A stretch of DNA of 39,893 nt from a virus: the IMG/VR virus record IMGVR_UViG_3300017598_000518, positions 1-39,893 of that record; one strand, written 5' to 3'. The translations under genes and the position numbers were made by a program. The notes beneath the pieces were generated by a model. It ran no database searches. It saw only the letters and a program-made list of their open reading frames with translations, and was not told the origin of the DNA. Below are positions 31,657 through 37,428 of the stretch, one piece after another (within the stretch, counting starts at the first letter, position 1; every line of letters begins with the position of its first letter).

Positions 31657-31929
31657 ATGCCAGCCAACTCCCCAACACCGCCCGGATTTGTCCCTCCAGG
31701 GGGTACGACAAAAGAACATCACCCTCACTCCCCCTCCCATTGGGCGCATGTTGCCCTGGCCAAGATCGAACGTGGCATGAACATCGCCCATTCCGTAGAC
31801 CTCGAGGTCATCATCACGGAGGCGATTGAGAATGCCCTGTCAGACTGTATCCTGGCAGAGATTGCCCTAGCCAAAGAAGGGTCATCACTCAAGCAACTCA
31901 TGGAGTACATGAAAACGGAAGATGAGTGA
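31657..31929 (+). CDS. Hypothetical protein (90 aa)
   Basis: Unrecognised 90-residue protein: Pro/Gly-rich N-terminus (PTPPGFVPPGG), a His-rich segment (HHPHSPSHWAH) and then two acidic helices (LEVIITEAIENALSDCILAEIALAKEG). It is the first gene of the right plus-strand block, diverging from terminase. The SD is weak (TCGGAGAAGCC). It overlaps the next gene by eight bases. Confidence 0.65.
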   Translation: MPANSPTPPGFVPPGGTTKEHHPHSPSHWAHVALAKIERGMNIAHSVDLEVIITEAIENALSDCILAEIALAKEGSSLKQLMEYMKTEDE

Positions 31930-32098
31930 TTCTGCTGCAATCTGGTGGAGCACCCGCAGAAAGCGGATGGCCAAGAAGAGACCCCGTCAAAAGACCAAGC
32001 GGAAAAAGCGTAGGGGCCGCCTAAGCAAGATGAGCAGCTCACACACCCGAATGAAACGAAAAAGAAAACGCGGTCACTACCGGAGAGCAAGACGTTGA
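31922..32098 (+). CDS. Extremely basic microprotein (58 aa)
   Basis: A 58-residue frame starting at an ATG within the previous gene's end. Its residues after 11 are nearly half Lys/Arg (RRKRMAKKRPRQKTKRKKRR and KRKRKRGHYRRARR), like DNA-condensing or ribosome-contacting peptides. SD GAAAACGGAAG upstream is acceptable. It is flanked by a four-base overlap with the next gene. It may bind phage or host nucleic acid; no family recognised. Confidence 0.55.
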   Translation: MSDSAAIWWSTRRKRMAKKRPRQKTKRKKRRGRLSKMSSSHTRMKRKRKRGHYRRARR

Positions 32099-32400
32099 AT
32101 GATGCCAATAGCAAGAGGGCGTGGGACATCCTACAGAAGGTAACCACCGCCGTCGTCTACGCACTGTGCGCCACCGTCATTGCCCTGATGGTGAGAGTTG
32201 CTGTGATCGAGGGCAACCAGTTCAACATCACTGACTGGAACCGTGAACGCACCGCCCTGCTGAATGAGATCGAACGCCGCTGGCCACCGCGGTGGATCTC
32301 TACCCGGTTCGATCAAATCTCAGCCACCCAGCATGAGATCAAGGCAGGGATCAAGAGCATGGAAGCAAAGATAGACGCACACATTTTGAACCACAAGTAG
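32095..32400 (+). CDS. Membrane-anchored helical protein (101 aa)
   Basis: TTG start at 32095, within the basic gene's stop, with GGAG about nine bases upstream. Residues about 16-38 are one membrane helix (TTAVVYALCATVIALMVRVAVI); the rest is a periplasmic or cytosolic helical domain (TQHEIKAGIKSMEAKIDAHI). An N-terminal anchor followed by a coiled coil suggests an inner-membrane spanin or a holin-like helper, but no typical features (Pro-rich or lipobox) are seen. Unassigned. Confidence 0.55.
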   Translation: MNDANSKRAWDILQKVTTAVVYALCATVIALMVRVAVIEGNQFNITDWNRERTALLNEIERRWPPRWISTRFDQISATQHEIKAGIKSMEAKIDAHILNHK

Positions 32401-32479
32401 ACACGCTGCTTCTCTCTTGCTTTCTGTAAACGCATTTGATATCCTTTCCTGCACGCCACGACCAACGGAAAGGACACTG

Positions 32480-32551
32480 ATGGTCAAGACTCTCATTCGC
32501 CATCCCTGGCTCCTCCCCCTTGGAATCTGGATTGGGCACCTCTTTGTGTAG
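32480..32551 (+). CDS. Hydrophobic micropeptide (23 aa)
   Basis: A 23-residue frame with the phage's full SD (GGAAAGGACACTG) before the ATG. The product is basic at the N-terminus (MVKTLIRHPW) and hydrophobic after (LLPLGIWIGHLFV), predicting a small membrane peptide. The 79-base gap before it holds no other gene and only a weak promoter-like sequence. Its short length lowers certainty, but the SD is strong. Confidence 0.45.
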   Translation: MVKTLIRHPWLLPLGIWIGHLFV

Positions 32552-32564
32552 AGAGGCGGCTGCA

Positions 32565-32660
32565 ATGGAGTGGTGGTTACTCTTCGTCGGGATGCTGATT
32601 GGCGGTGCATTAGGCATCTCCATCGCAAGCATCGTCTTCGTCATGAGAGAAGACCAATGA
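32565..32660 (+). CDS. Single-pass membrane microprotein (31 aa)
   Basis: A 31-residue frame: WWLLFVGMLIGGALGISIASIVFV is one membrane helix, with MREDQ at the inner end. The stop TGA overlaps the ATG of the first glycosyltransferase-like gene, so it is translationally coupled to that three-gene set. The SD (GAGAGGCGGCTG) is moderate. It could anchor or partner the paralogous enzymes, by position only. Confidence 0.5.
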   Translation: MEWWLLFVGMLIGGALGISIASIVFVMREDQ

Positions 32661-33112
32661 CCCTGATGATCCTTGGCAATGGCATCTCCCGCCTCATGCA
32701 CAAGGAGCGGATACGGCAGCACGAGGGAGAGGTCTGGATCTGTAATCGGACCTTCCTTGAACTGGATGAGATCCCCAACGTCACTGTGGTAGCCAGCATG
32801 CACCGAACGGTGGCCAGGGAAGCGGTTGCCCACCGAGAGAAGCATGGGCTGGACTACCGAGTTCTCACCTGCGGCAACATGGAGACCATCAAAGGGTGTG
32901 AGCCCTTCTGTTTGCCGAGGTGTGACCTCAGTTCTGGCTTACTGCTGGTCCAGGAAGCGGCTACGGCAGGGTACAAGAAGGCCATCCTGATAGGCTTTGA
33001 CCTTGGTGGGAAGAGCACCCACGGCGGCACAGTGCCCCTGGGACGGTTCAGGAAGGACATGGAGACAGTCCTGCGGGAGTACCCGGACATCGAGCTCGAG
33101 GTGATCCCATGA
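32657..33112 (+). CDS. GT42/DUF115-like Rossmann protein, copy 1 (151 aa)
   Basis: First of three tandem paralogs. It starts MTLMILGNGISRL, a strand-loop with G-N-G-x-S as in the CMP-binding loop of GT42 sialyltransferases (GNGPSL), then VWICNRTF (compare C-N-x-F), a conserved His in SMHR and, further on, SSGLLLVQEAATAGYKKAILIGFDLGG, matching the S-G-x-x-x-x-x-x-A-x-x-x-G-Y-x-x-I-x-L-x-G-x-D layout. At 151 residues it is half the size of known GT42 enzymes. A nucleotide-sugar-binding role is inferred; catalysis is unproven. ATG overlaps the upstream microprotein stop. Confidence 0.55.
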   Translation: MTLMILGNGISRLMHKERIRQHEGEVWICNRTFLELDEIPNVTVVASMHRTVAREAVAHREKHGLDYRVLTCGNMETIKGCEPFCLPRCDLSSGLLLVQEAATAGYKKAILIGFDLGGKSTHGGTVPLGRFRKDMETVLREYPDIELEVIP

Positions 33113-33588
33113 CCCTGATGATTTTGGGAAATGGAGAGTCTCGCCTCAAACACAAAGAGATGATCAGAAACCACGACGATGACGTCTGGGTCTGCAATCA
33201 TGCGTTCGAGGAGCACGCGGACATTCCCAGAATGTCTGCGGTGGCCACCGTCCATGCTGGCGTGGCCAGGAAAGCCCTCAAGTACCGGAAGGCTCATGGC
33301 CTGAACTACGTTGTCATGTATTCGAAGATGGGCAAGACCATCCCTGGCGTACTCCCCTTTCTCCACCTTGAGCCACGCAACAAGCTGGTGTTCAACATGG
33401 GGTCCGGCTTGCTGGCCATTCAGCACGCCTATCTGAGTGGGCATGTGAAGATCCTTGTGGCTGGGTTCGACAAGGGTGGCCCATGTGCAGTGAAAGAGAG
33501 TGTCTCTCAAGCCGAGGGATCCTTCCAGGTACAGTGGGACAGGCTCTTTCAGGTCTACCCAGAGATCGAGATCGAGTTCATCCAATGA
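33109..33588 (+). CDS. GT42/DUF115-like Rossmann protein, copy 2 (159 aa)
   Basis: Paralog of copy 1: MTLMILGNGESRLKHKEMIRNH, VWVCNHAF, ATVHAG, then NMGSGLLAIQHAYLSGHVKILVAGFDKGG. The same blocks are kept in order with divergent spacers, so this is an old duplication. It starts with ATGA overlapping the stop of copy 1 and ends overlapping copy 3 the same way. It probably forms a mixed complex or acts on a related substrate. Function inferred as for copy 1. Confidence 0.55.
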   Translation: MTLMILGNGESRLKHKEMIRNHDDDVWVCNHAFEEHADIPRMSAVATVHAGVARKALKYRKAHGLNYVVMYSKMGKTIPGVLPFLHLEPRNKLVFNMGSGLLAIQHAYLSGHVKILVAGFDKGGPCAVKESVSQAEGSFQVQWDRLFQVYPEIEIEFIQ

Positions 33589-34064
33589 CCCTGATGGTTG
33601 TCGGCAATGGAGCGTCCCGGCTGAAGCACGAAGAATTCATCAAGGACCATGATGACGAGGTGTGGGCGTGCAACTATGAGTTTCGAGAGGACTGGCCCAG
33701 GTTGTCAGCCATTGGCAGCCTACACAAGCGTGCCGTAAGAGACGCCCTGATCTACCGTAAAGAGCATGGCCTCAACTACGAAGTGATCACCAACGAAACT
33801 TACGCCAACCCGAACTGGGGCCAGTGGCAGGAAGGAGCGATGTCATGGTCAGAAGGAAGGATCAGCTACCGGCTCAGTTCTGGTATCAGACTCATCCAGG
33901 AGGCTTTTGTTCGTGGCCATGACAAGGTGATCCTGATTGGGTTTGATCTGGGGGGGGAATGCGCAAGGGAAGAAACGCCAACCCCCAAAGAGGACTTCTT
34001 CAAGAACCAGTACGAGCGGCTGGTAGAGGCATGGCCGGAGAAGAACATAGAAAGGCTCAGATGA
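33585..34064 (+). CDS. GT42/DUF115-like Rossmann protein, copy 3 (159 aa)
   Basis: Third paralog: MTLMVVGNGASRLKHEEFIKDH, VWACNYEF, GSLHKR, RLSSGIRLIQEAFVRGHDKVILIGFDLGG. The spacer before the S-G block is longer and Trp-rich (WGQWQEGAMSWSEGR), which may change substrate choice. Starts with the same ATGACCCTGATG sequence as the other copies. The next gene begins four bases before its stop. Confidence 0.55.
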   Translation: MTLMVVGNGASRLKHEEFIKDHDDEVWACNYEFREDWPRLSAIGSLHKRAVRDALIYRKEHGLNYEVITNETYANPNWGQWQEGAMSWSEGRISYRLSSGIRLIQEAFVRGHDKVILIGFDLGGECAREETPTPKEDFFKNQYERLVEAWPEKNIERLR

Positions 34065-34342
34065 CCTGGACAGAAGCGGAGTATGACGACTTTGTTTCAG
34101 ACCACAGGGCTGGCGTGTCTGGTAAGAGTCCTCTGGTATATGCCATGGACATGAAGGAGGCGTTGAAGTCAGCCGGCTTCATCGTGCCCGACCCGGACCC
34201 GGTGCGAGAGTTGGTGGATTACATTCTTGAGAAGTCCCCCGGCTCCGACGCCAGGGTACTTTGCAACATCCATGCCCTCGCCCGCAAGGCTCGCGCCAAG
34301 CTGGATGAGGACAAGCCCAACTACAAGATGGATGGTGCGTGA
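34061..34342 (+). CDS. Hypothetical protein with DPxPVRELV motif (93 aa)
   Basis: The start ATG 34061 overlaps the previous stop. The 93-residue protein has PDPDPVRELVDYI, followed by a helix ending in ALARKARAKL, a pattern shared with the 36618 and 38441 proteins (DPHPVRELV ... GKAREWL). The family is therefore present three times in this block. N-terminal MTWTEAEYDDF is distinct. Helical, soluble, with no known domain. Confidence 0.6.
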   Translation: MTWTEAEYDDFVSDHRAGVSGKSPLVYAMDMKEALKSAGFIVPDPDPVRELVDYILEKSPGSDARVLCNIHALARKARAKLDEDKPNYKMDGA

Positions 34343-34617
34343 TGGAAGAGTGGATAGACATCCTGCTAAAGTCTAACACCACCACCGGCGAAAAGCTCAA
34401 CCTCCTAGCTGGGTTTCTACACCGGAGGCTAAATGACCCCCTCATCGCCCTCCGCGCCGACCGGCGCTGCGGAAATTGCCGGTTCTTCTCCCGGTGGGGA
34501 CCAGAACAAAGCCACGTTGGCGATTGCCAAGCCACTTGGGATAAGGACTACAAGAGGTTTAGCATCTCGATGGATTATTTCTGCATGGGGCATAGGAGGG
34601 ACGAAGATGGACGCTAA
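34342..34617 (+). CDS. Zinc-ribbon-like small protein (91 aa)
   Basis: The start is ATG 34342, overlapping the previous stop; a GTG three bases earlier is an alternative. After a helical N-terminal part (WIDILLKSNTTTGEKLNLL), residues about 40-85 contain CGNC, then GDC and a final CMGH, consistent with one zinc site. It ends in RRDEDGR, whose codons (AGGAGGGACGAAG) supply the next SD. No family recognised. Confidence 0.6.
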   Translation: MEEWIDILLKSNTTTGEKLNLLAGFLHRRLNDPLIALRADRRCGNCRFFSRWGPEQSHVGDCQATWDKDYKRFSISMDYFCMGHRRDEDGR

Positions 34618-34861
34618 AGCGTCGAAGACTAGCGAGAGGTTCGAGGCTATGATGTACACCGACGAATTGGTGTGCGTCGAGGGAGAGTGGTTCACCTTCT
34701 GGCTCTCCTGCGCCAGAACGGCGATGGCAGCGTTCGCCGACTACAATGACGGCTTGACTGGCGCAGATGGCGAAGACGACGACACAACCATAGCCAAGGC
34801 GGCATTCGACCAAGCCGACGCCATGATCATCGAGGCCAGGAGGAGGCTGGAAGATGAGTGA
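34607..34861 (+). CDS. WLSCA-family protein, copy 1 (84 aa)
   Basis: ATG 34607 is preceded by AGGAGGGACGAAG; the longer frame start (34433) lies inside the previous gene. The 84-residue protein contains FWLSCARTAMAAF and ends ADAMIIEARRRLEDE; the 35209 gene has the same blocks (YWLSCAKAAMEGL, ADAMLAEARRRLEDE). The final codons (AGGAGGAGGCTGGAAG) are at once the end of this protein and the SD of the following membrane microprotein. First member of a duplicated three-gene cassette. Confidence 0.65.
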   Translation: MDAKASKTSERFEAMMYTDELVCVEGEWFTFWLSCARTAMAAFADYNDGLTGADGEDDDTTIAKAAFDQADAMIIEARRRLEDE

Positions 34862-34949
34862 GGACACGTACTGGGCCATCGTTGTTTTTGCTGGTGCTGT
34901 CGCAGCCGCGCTTGTGTGGTCACTGCGGGACAGGAGGCACAGACGATGA
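34854..34949 (+). CDS. Single-pass membrane microprotein, cassette copy 1 (31 aa)
   Basis: A 31-residue product with MSEDTYW, one hydrophobic helix (AIVVFAGAVAAALVWSL) and a basic tail RDRRHRR, so the C-terminus should be inside. Its ATG lies in the last codons of the WLSCA gene (GAAGATGAGTGA). The matching gene at 35471 follows the second WLSCA copy in the same way. It may anchor its upstream partner at the membrane. Confidence 0.55.
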   Translation: MSEDTYWAIVVFAGAVAAALVWSLRDRRHRR

Positions 34950-35038
34950 GTGAACCCAGCCCCTTGCCTCCCGGTCGGCGCGAGGAGATTGAGGAGATGC
35001 GAAGCGAGGGATTTGACGCCGGAGGGAAGAGTGACTGA
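34946..35038 (+). CDS. Short PPGRREEIEE protein, cassette copy 1 (30 aa)
   Basis: A 30-residue frame: MSEPSPLPPGRREEIEEMRSEGFDAGGKSD. Its PLPPGRREEIEE block is shared with the N-terminus of the 87-residue protein at 35572, so this is a shorter or truncated copy. The start overlaps the previous stop (ATGA). The final codons GGAGGGAAG give the SD of the Lar-like GTG gene. May be a decaying duplicate. Confidence 0.5.
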   Translation: MSEPSPLPPGRREEIEEMRSEGFDAGGKSD

Positions 35039-35219
35039 GCCGCTTGCGCCATGCCCGTTTCCATGTGGGAACGAGGAGAATCCGCGAGTCAATATCGGGT
35101 ACTCGATGACATCCAAGTTCTACCATGTAGTGCATGACTGTGGGGCGTCTGGGCCGTGTTGCAAGAAACGTAAGGACGCCATCGCCGCGTGGAACAGGAG
35201 GGACGACGATGTGGAATGA
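35031..35219 (+). CDS. Lar-like zinc-ribbon protein, third copy (62 aa)
   Basis: A GTG start at 35031, five bases after GGAGG, gives MTEPLAPCPFPCGNEENP, then YHVVHDCGASGPCCKKRKDAIAAWNRR. CPF-x-CG, the second Cys knuckle and AWNRR match the Lar restriction-alleviation family. The first knuckle has an inserted Pro (CPFPCG rather than CPFCGG). As in the minus-strand copies, the Asn-Arg-Arg codons (AACAGGAGG) serve as SD for the next gene. Confidence 0.7.
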   Translation: MTEPLAPCPFPCGNEENPRVNIGYSMTSKFYHVVHDCGASGPCCKKRKDAIAAWNRRDDDVE

Positions 35220-35478
35220 GAAGTTCCGGCCCATAGAGCGGGTCATTTGCTTCGATGAGCACGGCACCGGAAAGGAAATCACCCGCCAGAAAATCGAGAT
35301 GTGGAATGAGTGCGCCCAGCTTGACTACTGGCTTTCCTGCGCCAAGGCGGCGATGGAAGGACTAGCGGCCAATCCACACGCATGGGAAGAACTAACGCCA
35401 GAGAGCCAGGTTCATGAAGCGTGGAAGCGAGCCGACGCCATGCTCGCTGAAGCGAGGAGGAGGCTGGAAGATGAGTGA
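35209..35478 (+). CDS. WLSCA-family protein, copy 2 (89 aa)
   Basis: ATG 35209, after AACAGGAGGGACGACG. MWNEKFRPIERVICFDEHG is specific to this copy; DYWLSCAKAAMEGLAA and the end ADAMLAEARRRLEDE are shared with the 34607 gene. The stretch AGGAGGAGGCTGGAAGATGA at the 3' end is identical between the copies and includes the next gene's start. The purpose of the family is unknown. Confidence 0.65.
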   Translation: MWNEKFRPIERVICFDEHGTGKEITRQKIEMWNECAQLDYWLSCAKAAMEGLAANPHAWEELTPESQVHEAWKRADAMLAEARRRLEDE

Positions 35479-35572
35479 ACCAGCGGTGTGGGCGATAATC
35501 GGGCTTACCGTGGGCATTGTGGTCTGGGGCGTTGTCTCCTGGTACATCGACAACATACGAGGGAGAGGCTAA
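35471..35572 (+). CDS. Single-pass membrane microprotein, cassette copy 2 (33 aa)
   Basis: A 33-residue protein: MSEPAVW, hydrophobic AIIGLTVGIVVWGVVSWYI, basic tail DNIRGRG. Same position, orientation and junction sequence as the microprotein at 34854; sequence identity beyond MSE and the helix is low, so the helix character rather than exact residues is kept. Stop TAA overlaps the next ATG (TAATG). Confidence 0.55.
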   Translation: MSEPAVWAIIGLTVGIVVWGVVSWYIDNIRGRG

Positions 35573-35835
35573 TGACTGACCCCCCCCTGCCCCCTGGCCG
35601 CCGCGAGGAGATTGAGGAGCTACGGCCGTGTGGTCTAATGGACCCAGCGCCTGCTACTCATACCCTCGAAATGAAGCTCGCCATCGATGACCTCCTCGCC
35701 GCCCTGGCCCACGCCGAGGCCGAGGCGGAGAGGTTGCGGGCCGACCTCAAAGCGTTACAGGCCACCTACGACTTCGAGTTTTGCATGAAGGTAGCAGAGG
35801 AGGAGGACGCCCATGCGACAGATGACGACCGCTGA
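35572..35835 (+). CDS. PPGRREEIEE protein with coiled coil, cassette copy 2 (87 aa)
   Basis: The ATG overlaps the previous stop. MTDPPLPPGRREEIEELRP matches the short 34946 protein; then a coiled coil (KLAIDDLLAALAHAEAEAERLRADLKAL) and an acidic C-terminal tail. The tail codons (GGAGGAGGACG) precede the ATG of a possible 20-residue peptide. Likely an oligomer. Function unknown. Confidence 0.6.
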   Translation: MTDPPLPPGRREEIEELRPCGLMDPAPATHTLEMKLAIDDLLAALAHAEAEAERLRADLKALQATYDFEFCMKVAEEEDAHATDDDR

Positions 35836-35875
35836 GTTCAGGAAATGGTGGAAGGCCAAGGTGAGCAATGACTGA
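35813..35875 (+). CDS. Possible 20-residue peptide
   Basis: A 20-codon frame overlapping the end of the previous gene, with an ideal SD (GGAGGAGGACGCCC) before ATG. The product is Trp/Lys-rich (TTAEFRKWWKAKVSND), amphipathic. The next gene's ATG overlaps its stop. Without homologs this stays uncertain; it may only keep ribosomes moving between genes. Confidence 0.35.
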   Translation: MRQMTTAEFRKWWKAKVSND

Positions 35876-36431
35876 ACGGATGAGCGACGCACGGTGGGGG
35901 TGGTGGTCGGGCCGCATGAATGAAGATTTTGCTGGGGGCACTTATGCCGCTGGCGATGTTCAAGAACTCTTCATTGAAGCCAAGCGCGCCAGGGAGAGGG
36001 AGGATGGGGCCGACAAGGCATTGCGGACCGTCCACGCAGAAAACCTCAAGATAGCTGGCGAGATACACAAGCTCCGGGGACAGCTTGAGTCTCAAGACTT
36101 CGACGCCCTCCACAAGGCCAATGAGGAAATAGCAAGGCTACGGGAGAGACTTCAAGTCTCCAACAACGAGCGTGAGAGTCGGCGGCTCCAAATCGTGCGC
36201 CTGGAAAAAACGTTAGGCGAATTAGTTGATGCCAGGGACCGGCTGCGCGAGCAGCTCGAATCCCAGGACTTCGACGCCTTGCACAAGGCCAATGAGGAGA
36301 TTGCGCGGTTGAGTTTGTTTGAGCATAGGGCTCTAGATTCTCTACGACACAATGTCATGTCTGCTGAGTACCAATCGTTAGGCTCATTGCTAAAGGCATT
36401 CAACGAGAAGTGGGGGTATGACTATGACTAA
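35868..36431 (+). CDS. Coiled-coil protein with duplicated 20-residue block (187 aa)
   Basis: A 187-residue protein, mostly coiled coil (about 35-150). A 20-residue block beginning QLESQDFDALH and ending EEIARL occurs twice, residues 72-91 and 128-147, without a single difference, although ten of the 20 codons differ. The N-terminus is Trp-rich (RWGWWSG) and the C-terminus polar. It may form a long rod or bind a partner twice. The next gene starts within its last codons. Confidence 0.7.
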   Translation: MTERMSDARWGWWSGRMNEDFAGGTYAAGDVQELFIEAKRAREREDGADKALRTVHAENLKIAGEIHKLRGQLESQDFDALHKANEEIARLRERLQVSNNERESRRLQIVRLEKTLGELVDARDRLREQLESQDFDALHKANEEIARLSLFEHRALDSLRHNVMSAEYQSLGSLLKAFNEKWGYDYD

Positions 36432-36624
36432 TCCACTCACGCAACTCTGGCGCTGGATTGCACGACGACCCCCTCCAGCCAAGACCCGGTTCGACTACTC
36501 TGTTTATACCTGGGGGCCATACGGCGACGACAACTACTACAAAGAACGCGGCTCCTCCATCCCACACAAGACAAAATGCAAAACCGAGGTCCGCTGGAAC
36601 TCAGAAGGAGACTTCAGGTGCTGA
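36418..36624 (+). CDS. Hypothetical protein with ERGSS motif (68 aa)
   Basis: A 68-residue protein with a basic, Trp-rich N-terminus (LWRWIARRPPPAKTR), a Tyr/Gly-rich centre and KERGSSIPHKTKCKTEVRWNSEGDFRC. The ERGSS-x-P block and the following strand recur at the end of the 37048 protein (FERGSSVPLKPNGP). The stop overlaps the GTG of the next gene. Family and function unknown. Confidence 0.6.
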   Translation: MTMTNPLTQLWRWIARRPPPAKTRFDYSVYTWGPYGDDNYYKERGSSIPHKTKCKTEVRWNSEGDFRC

Positions 36625-36881
36625 GAAGTGAGTTCGAGAAGTGGGTGAAAGATACAGCTCTCACAGCAAGAGACCTGGTGGGAAACGCCGAAGTAATCCA
36701 GACGAAATACGTCCGCAAGCTGCTCCAAGACCTGGGTCAGCTCCAGGAAGACCCACACCCCGTCAGGGAGTTGGTCAGGGAGGTAAGAGAGTATTTCCTC
36801 CAACCGGGGCAGGCTATGTGGCAGGGGCCAGTACACGCTGCCGATATAGTCGAGAAGTGGCTCGAGGAGGAGGGGCTGTGA
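36618..36881 (+). CDS. MLRSEFEKW-family protein, copy 1 (87 aa)
   Basis: GTG start at 36618 after AGAAGGAGACTTCAG; the protein then reads LRSEFEKWV, as in the 38441 paralog, which uses ATG. It shares LQEDPHPVRELV and the end WLEEEGL. The final codons GAGGAGGAGGGGCTG are the SD of the following GTG gene. Helical, 87 residues. Function unknown. Confidence 0.65.
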   Translation: MLRSEFEKWVKDTALTARDLVGNAEVIQTKYVRKLLQDLGQLQEDPHPVRELVREVREYFLQPGQAMWQGPVHAADIVEKWLEEEGL

Positions 36882-37051
36882 TCAAGATAGCAATCCACTG
36901 GGAGTGCGATCGTTGTGGGAAACAGGAAATCGTGGCACAAGGTGACGTTCCAGACGGCTGGGTTGAGTGTGGAGAGTACAGCTACAAACCACCCCGCATC
37001 GACGCCCAGTATTGCCGCTGCCTCGAGTGTGCCGAAAAGGAGGGGCTGTGA
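36878..37051 (+). CDS. Zinc-ribbon protein (57 aa)
   Basis: The GTG start overlaps the previous stop (GTGA). The sequence IHWECDRCGKQEIVAQ and, near the end, CRCLECAEKEGL provide two Cys pairs (CDRC, CLEC) for one structural zinc. Ends EKEGL, whose codons AAGGAGGGGCTG carry the next SD. Related in style to the 38844, 39032 and 39220 proteins. Confidence 0.65.
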   Translation: MIKIAIHWECDRCGKQEIVAQGDVPDGWVECGEYSYKPPRIDAQYCRCLECAEKEGL

Positions 37052-37305
37052 TCGAACTACTACTCATCCTCGCCGGATACGCCATCGGACTCCTCACCTA
37101 TCACTTCACAAAGCTCTACCTGAAACGAAAAGCTCACAAACGCTGGCTACACGACGAAGGACTCCTCGATGTCGATCAGCTCCTCATCTTCGACTCCGAA
37201 GGAAACCATGTCTGCAAGTTCGAACGCGGCTCCTCCGTCCCACTCAAACCAAACGGCCCACCAATCTCCATCGAATGGGACAACGATGGTGTCTCCAATC
37301 TCTGA
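37048..37305 (+). CDS. Membrane-anchored protein with ERGSS motif (85 aa)
   Basis: GTG start at 37048 within the GGAGGGGCTGTGATC junction. The N-terminus is a membrane helix (IELLLILAGYAIGLLTYHF), then basic KLYLKRKAHKRW and an acidic strand region (DVDQLLIFDSEGNHV) ending with FERGSSVPLKPNGP. The soluble domain is likely cytoplasmic. The ERGSS part is shared with the 36418 protein. Confidence 0.65.
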   Translation: MIELLLILAGYAIGLLTYHFTKLYLKRKAHKRWLHDEGLLDVDQLLIFDSEGNHVCKFERGSSVPLKPNGPPISIEWDNDGVSNL

Positions 37306-37320
37306 ACGAAAGGCCTTCCC

Positions 37321-37428
37321 ATGCAATACATCTACGACCTCTTCATGCAACTATGGACCTGGCTCTACACCAGCCTCTTCTTCTGGGGCCATGGCCCGCA
37401 GGACATCGACGAATGGTTGAACCTCTGA
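37321..37428 (+). CDS. Hydrophobic microprotein (35 aa)
   Basis: A 35-residue frame with CGAAAGGCC as SD. Aromatic, amphipathic product (YIYDLFMQLWTWLYTSLFFWG) ending in acidic DIDEWLNL. It probably lies in or on a membrane. TGA overlaps the next ATG (TGATG). No family recognised. Confidence 0.5.
   Translation: MQYIYDLFMQLWTWLYTSLFFWGHGPQDIDEWLNL

Noticed and set aside
32854-33585. 243-residue minus-strand frame opposite the glycosyltransferase-like genes
   Set aside because: Antisense shadow; the plus-strand paralogs have conserved motifs, coupled starts and SDs.
34134-34143. TGGTATATG promoter-like sequence on the plus strand
   Set aside because: Lies inside a coding region of a tightly coupled series, and the rest of the late promoter motif is absent.
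36641-36877. Upstream part of the long plus-strand frame ending at 37051
   Set aside because: It is a shadow of the 36618 gene; the real product starts at the GTG in the GGAGGGGCTGTGATC junction.
36915-37427. Upstream part of the 228-residue plus-strand frame
   Set aside because: Arg/His/Pro-rich shadow over three smaller genes that have proper SDs; only the part from ATG 37428 is kept.
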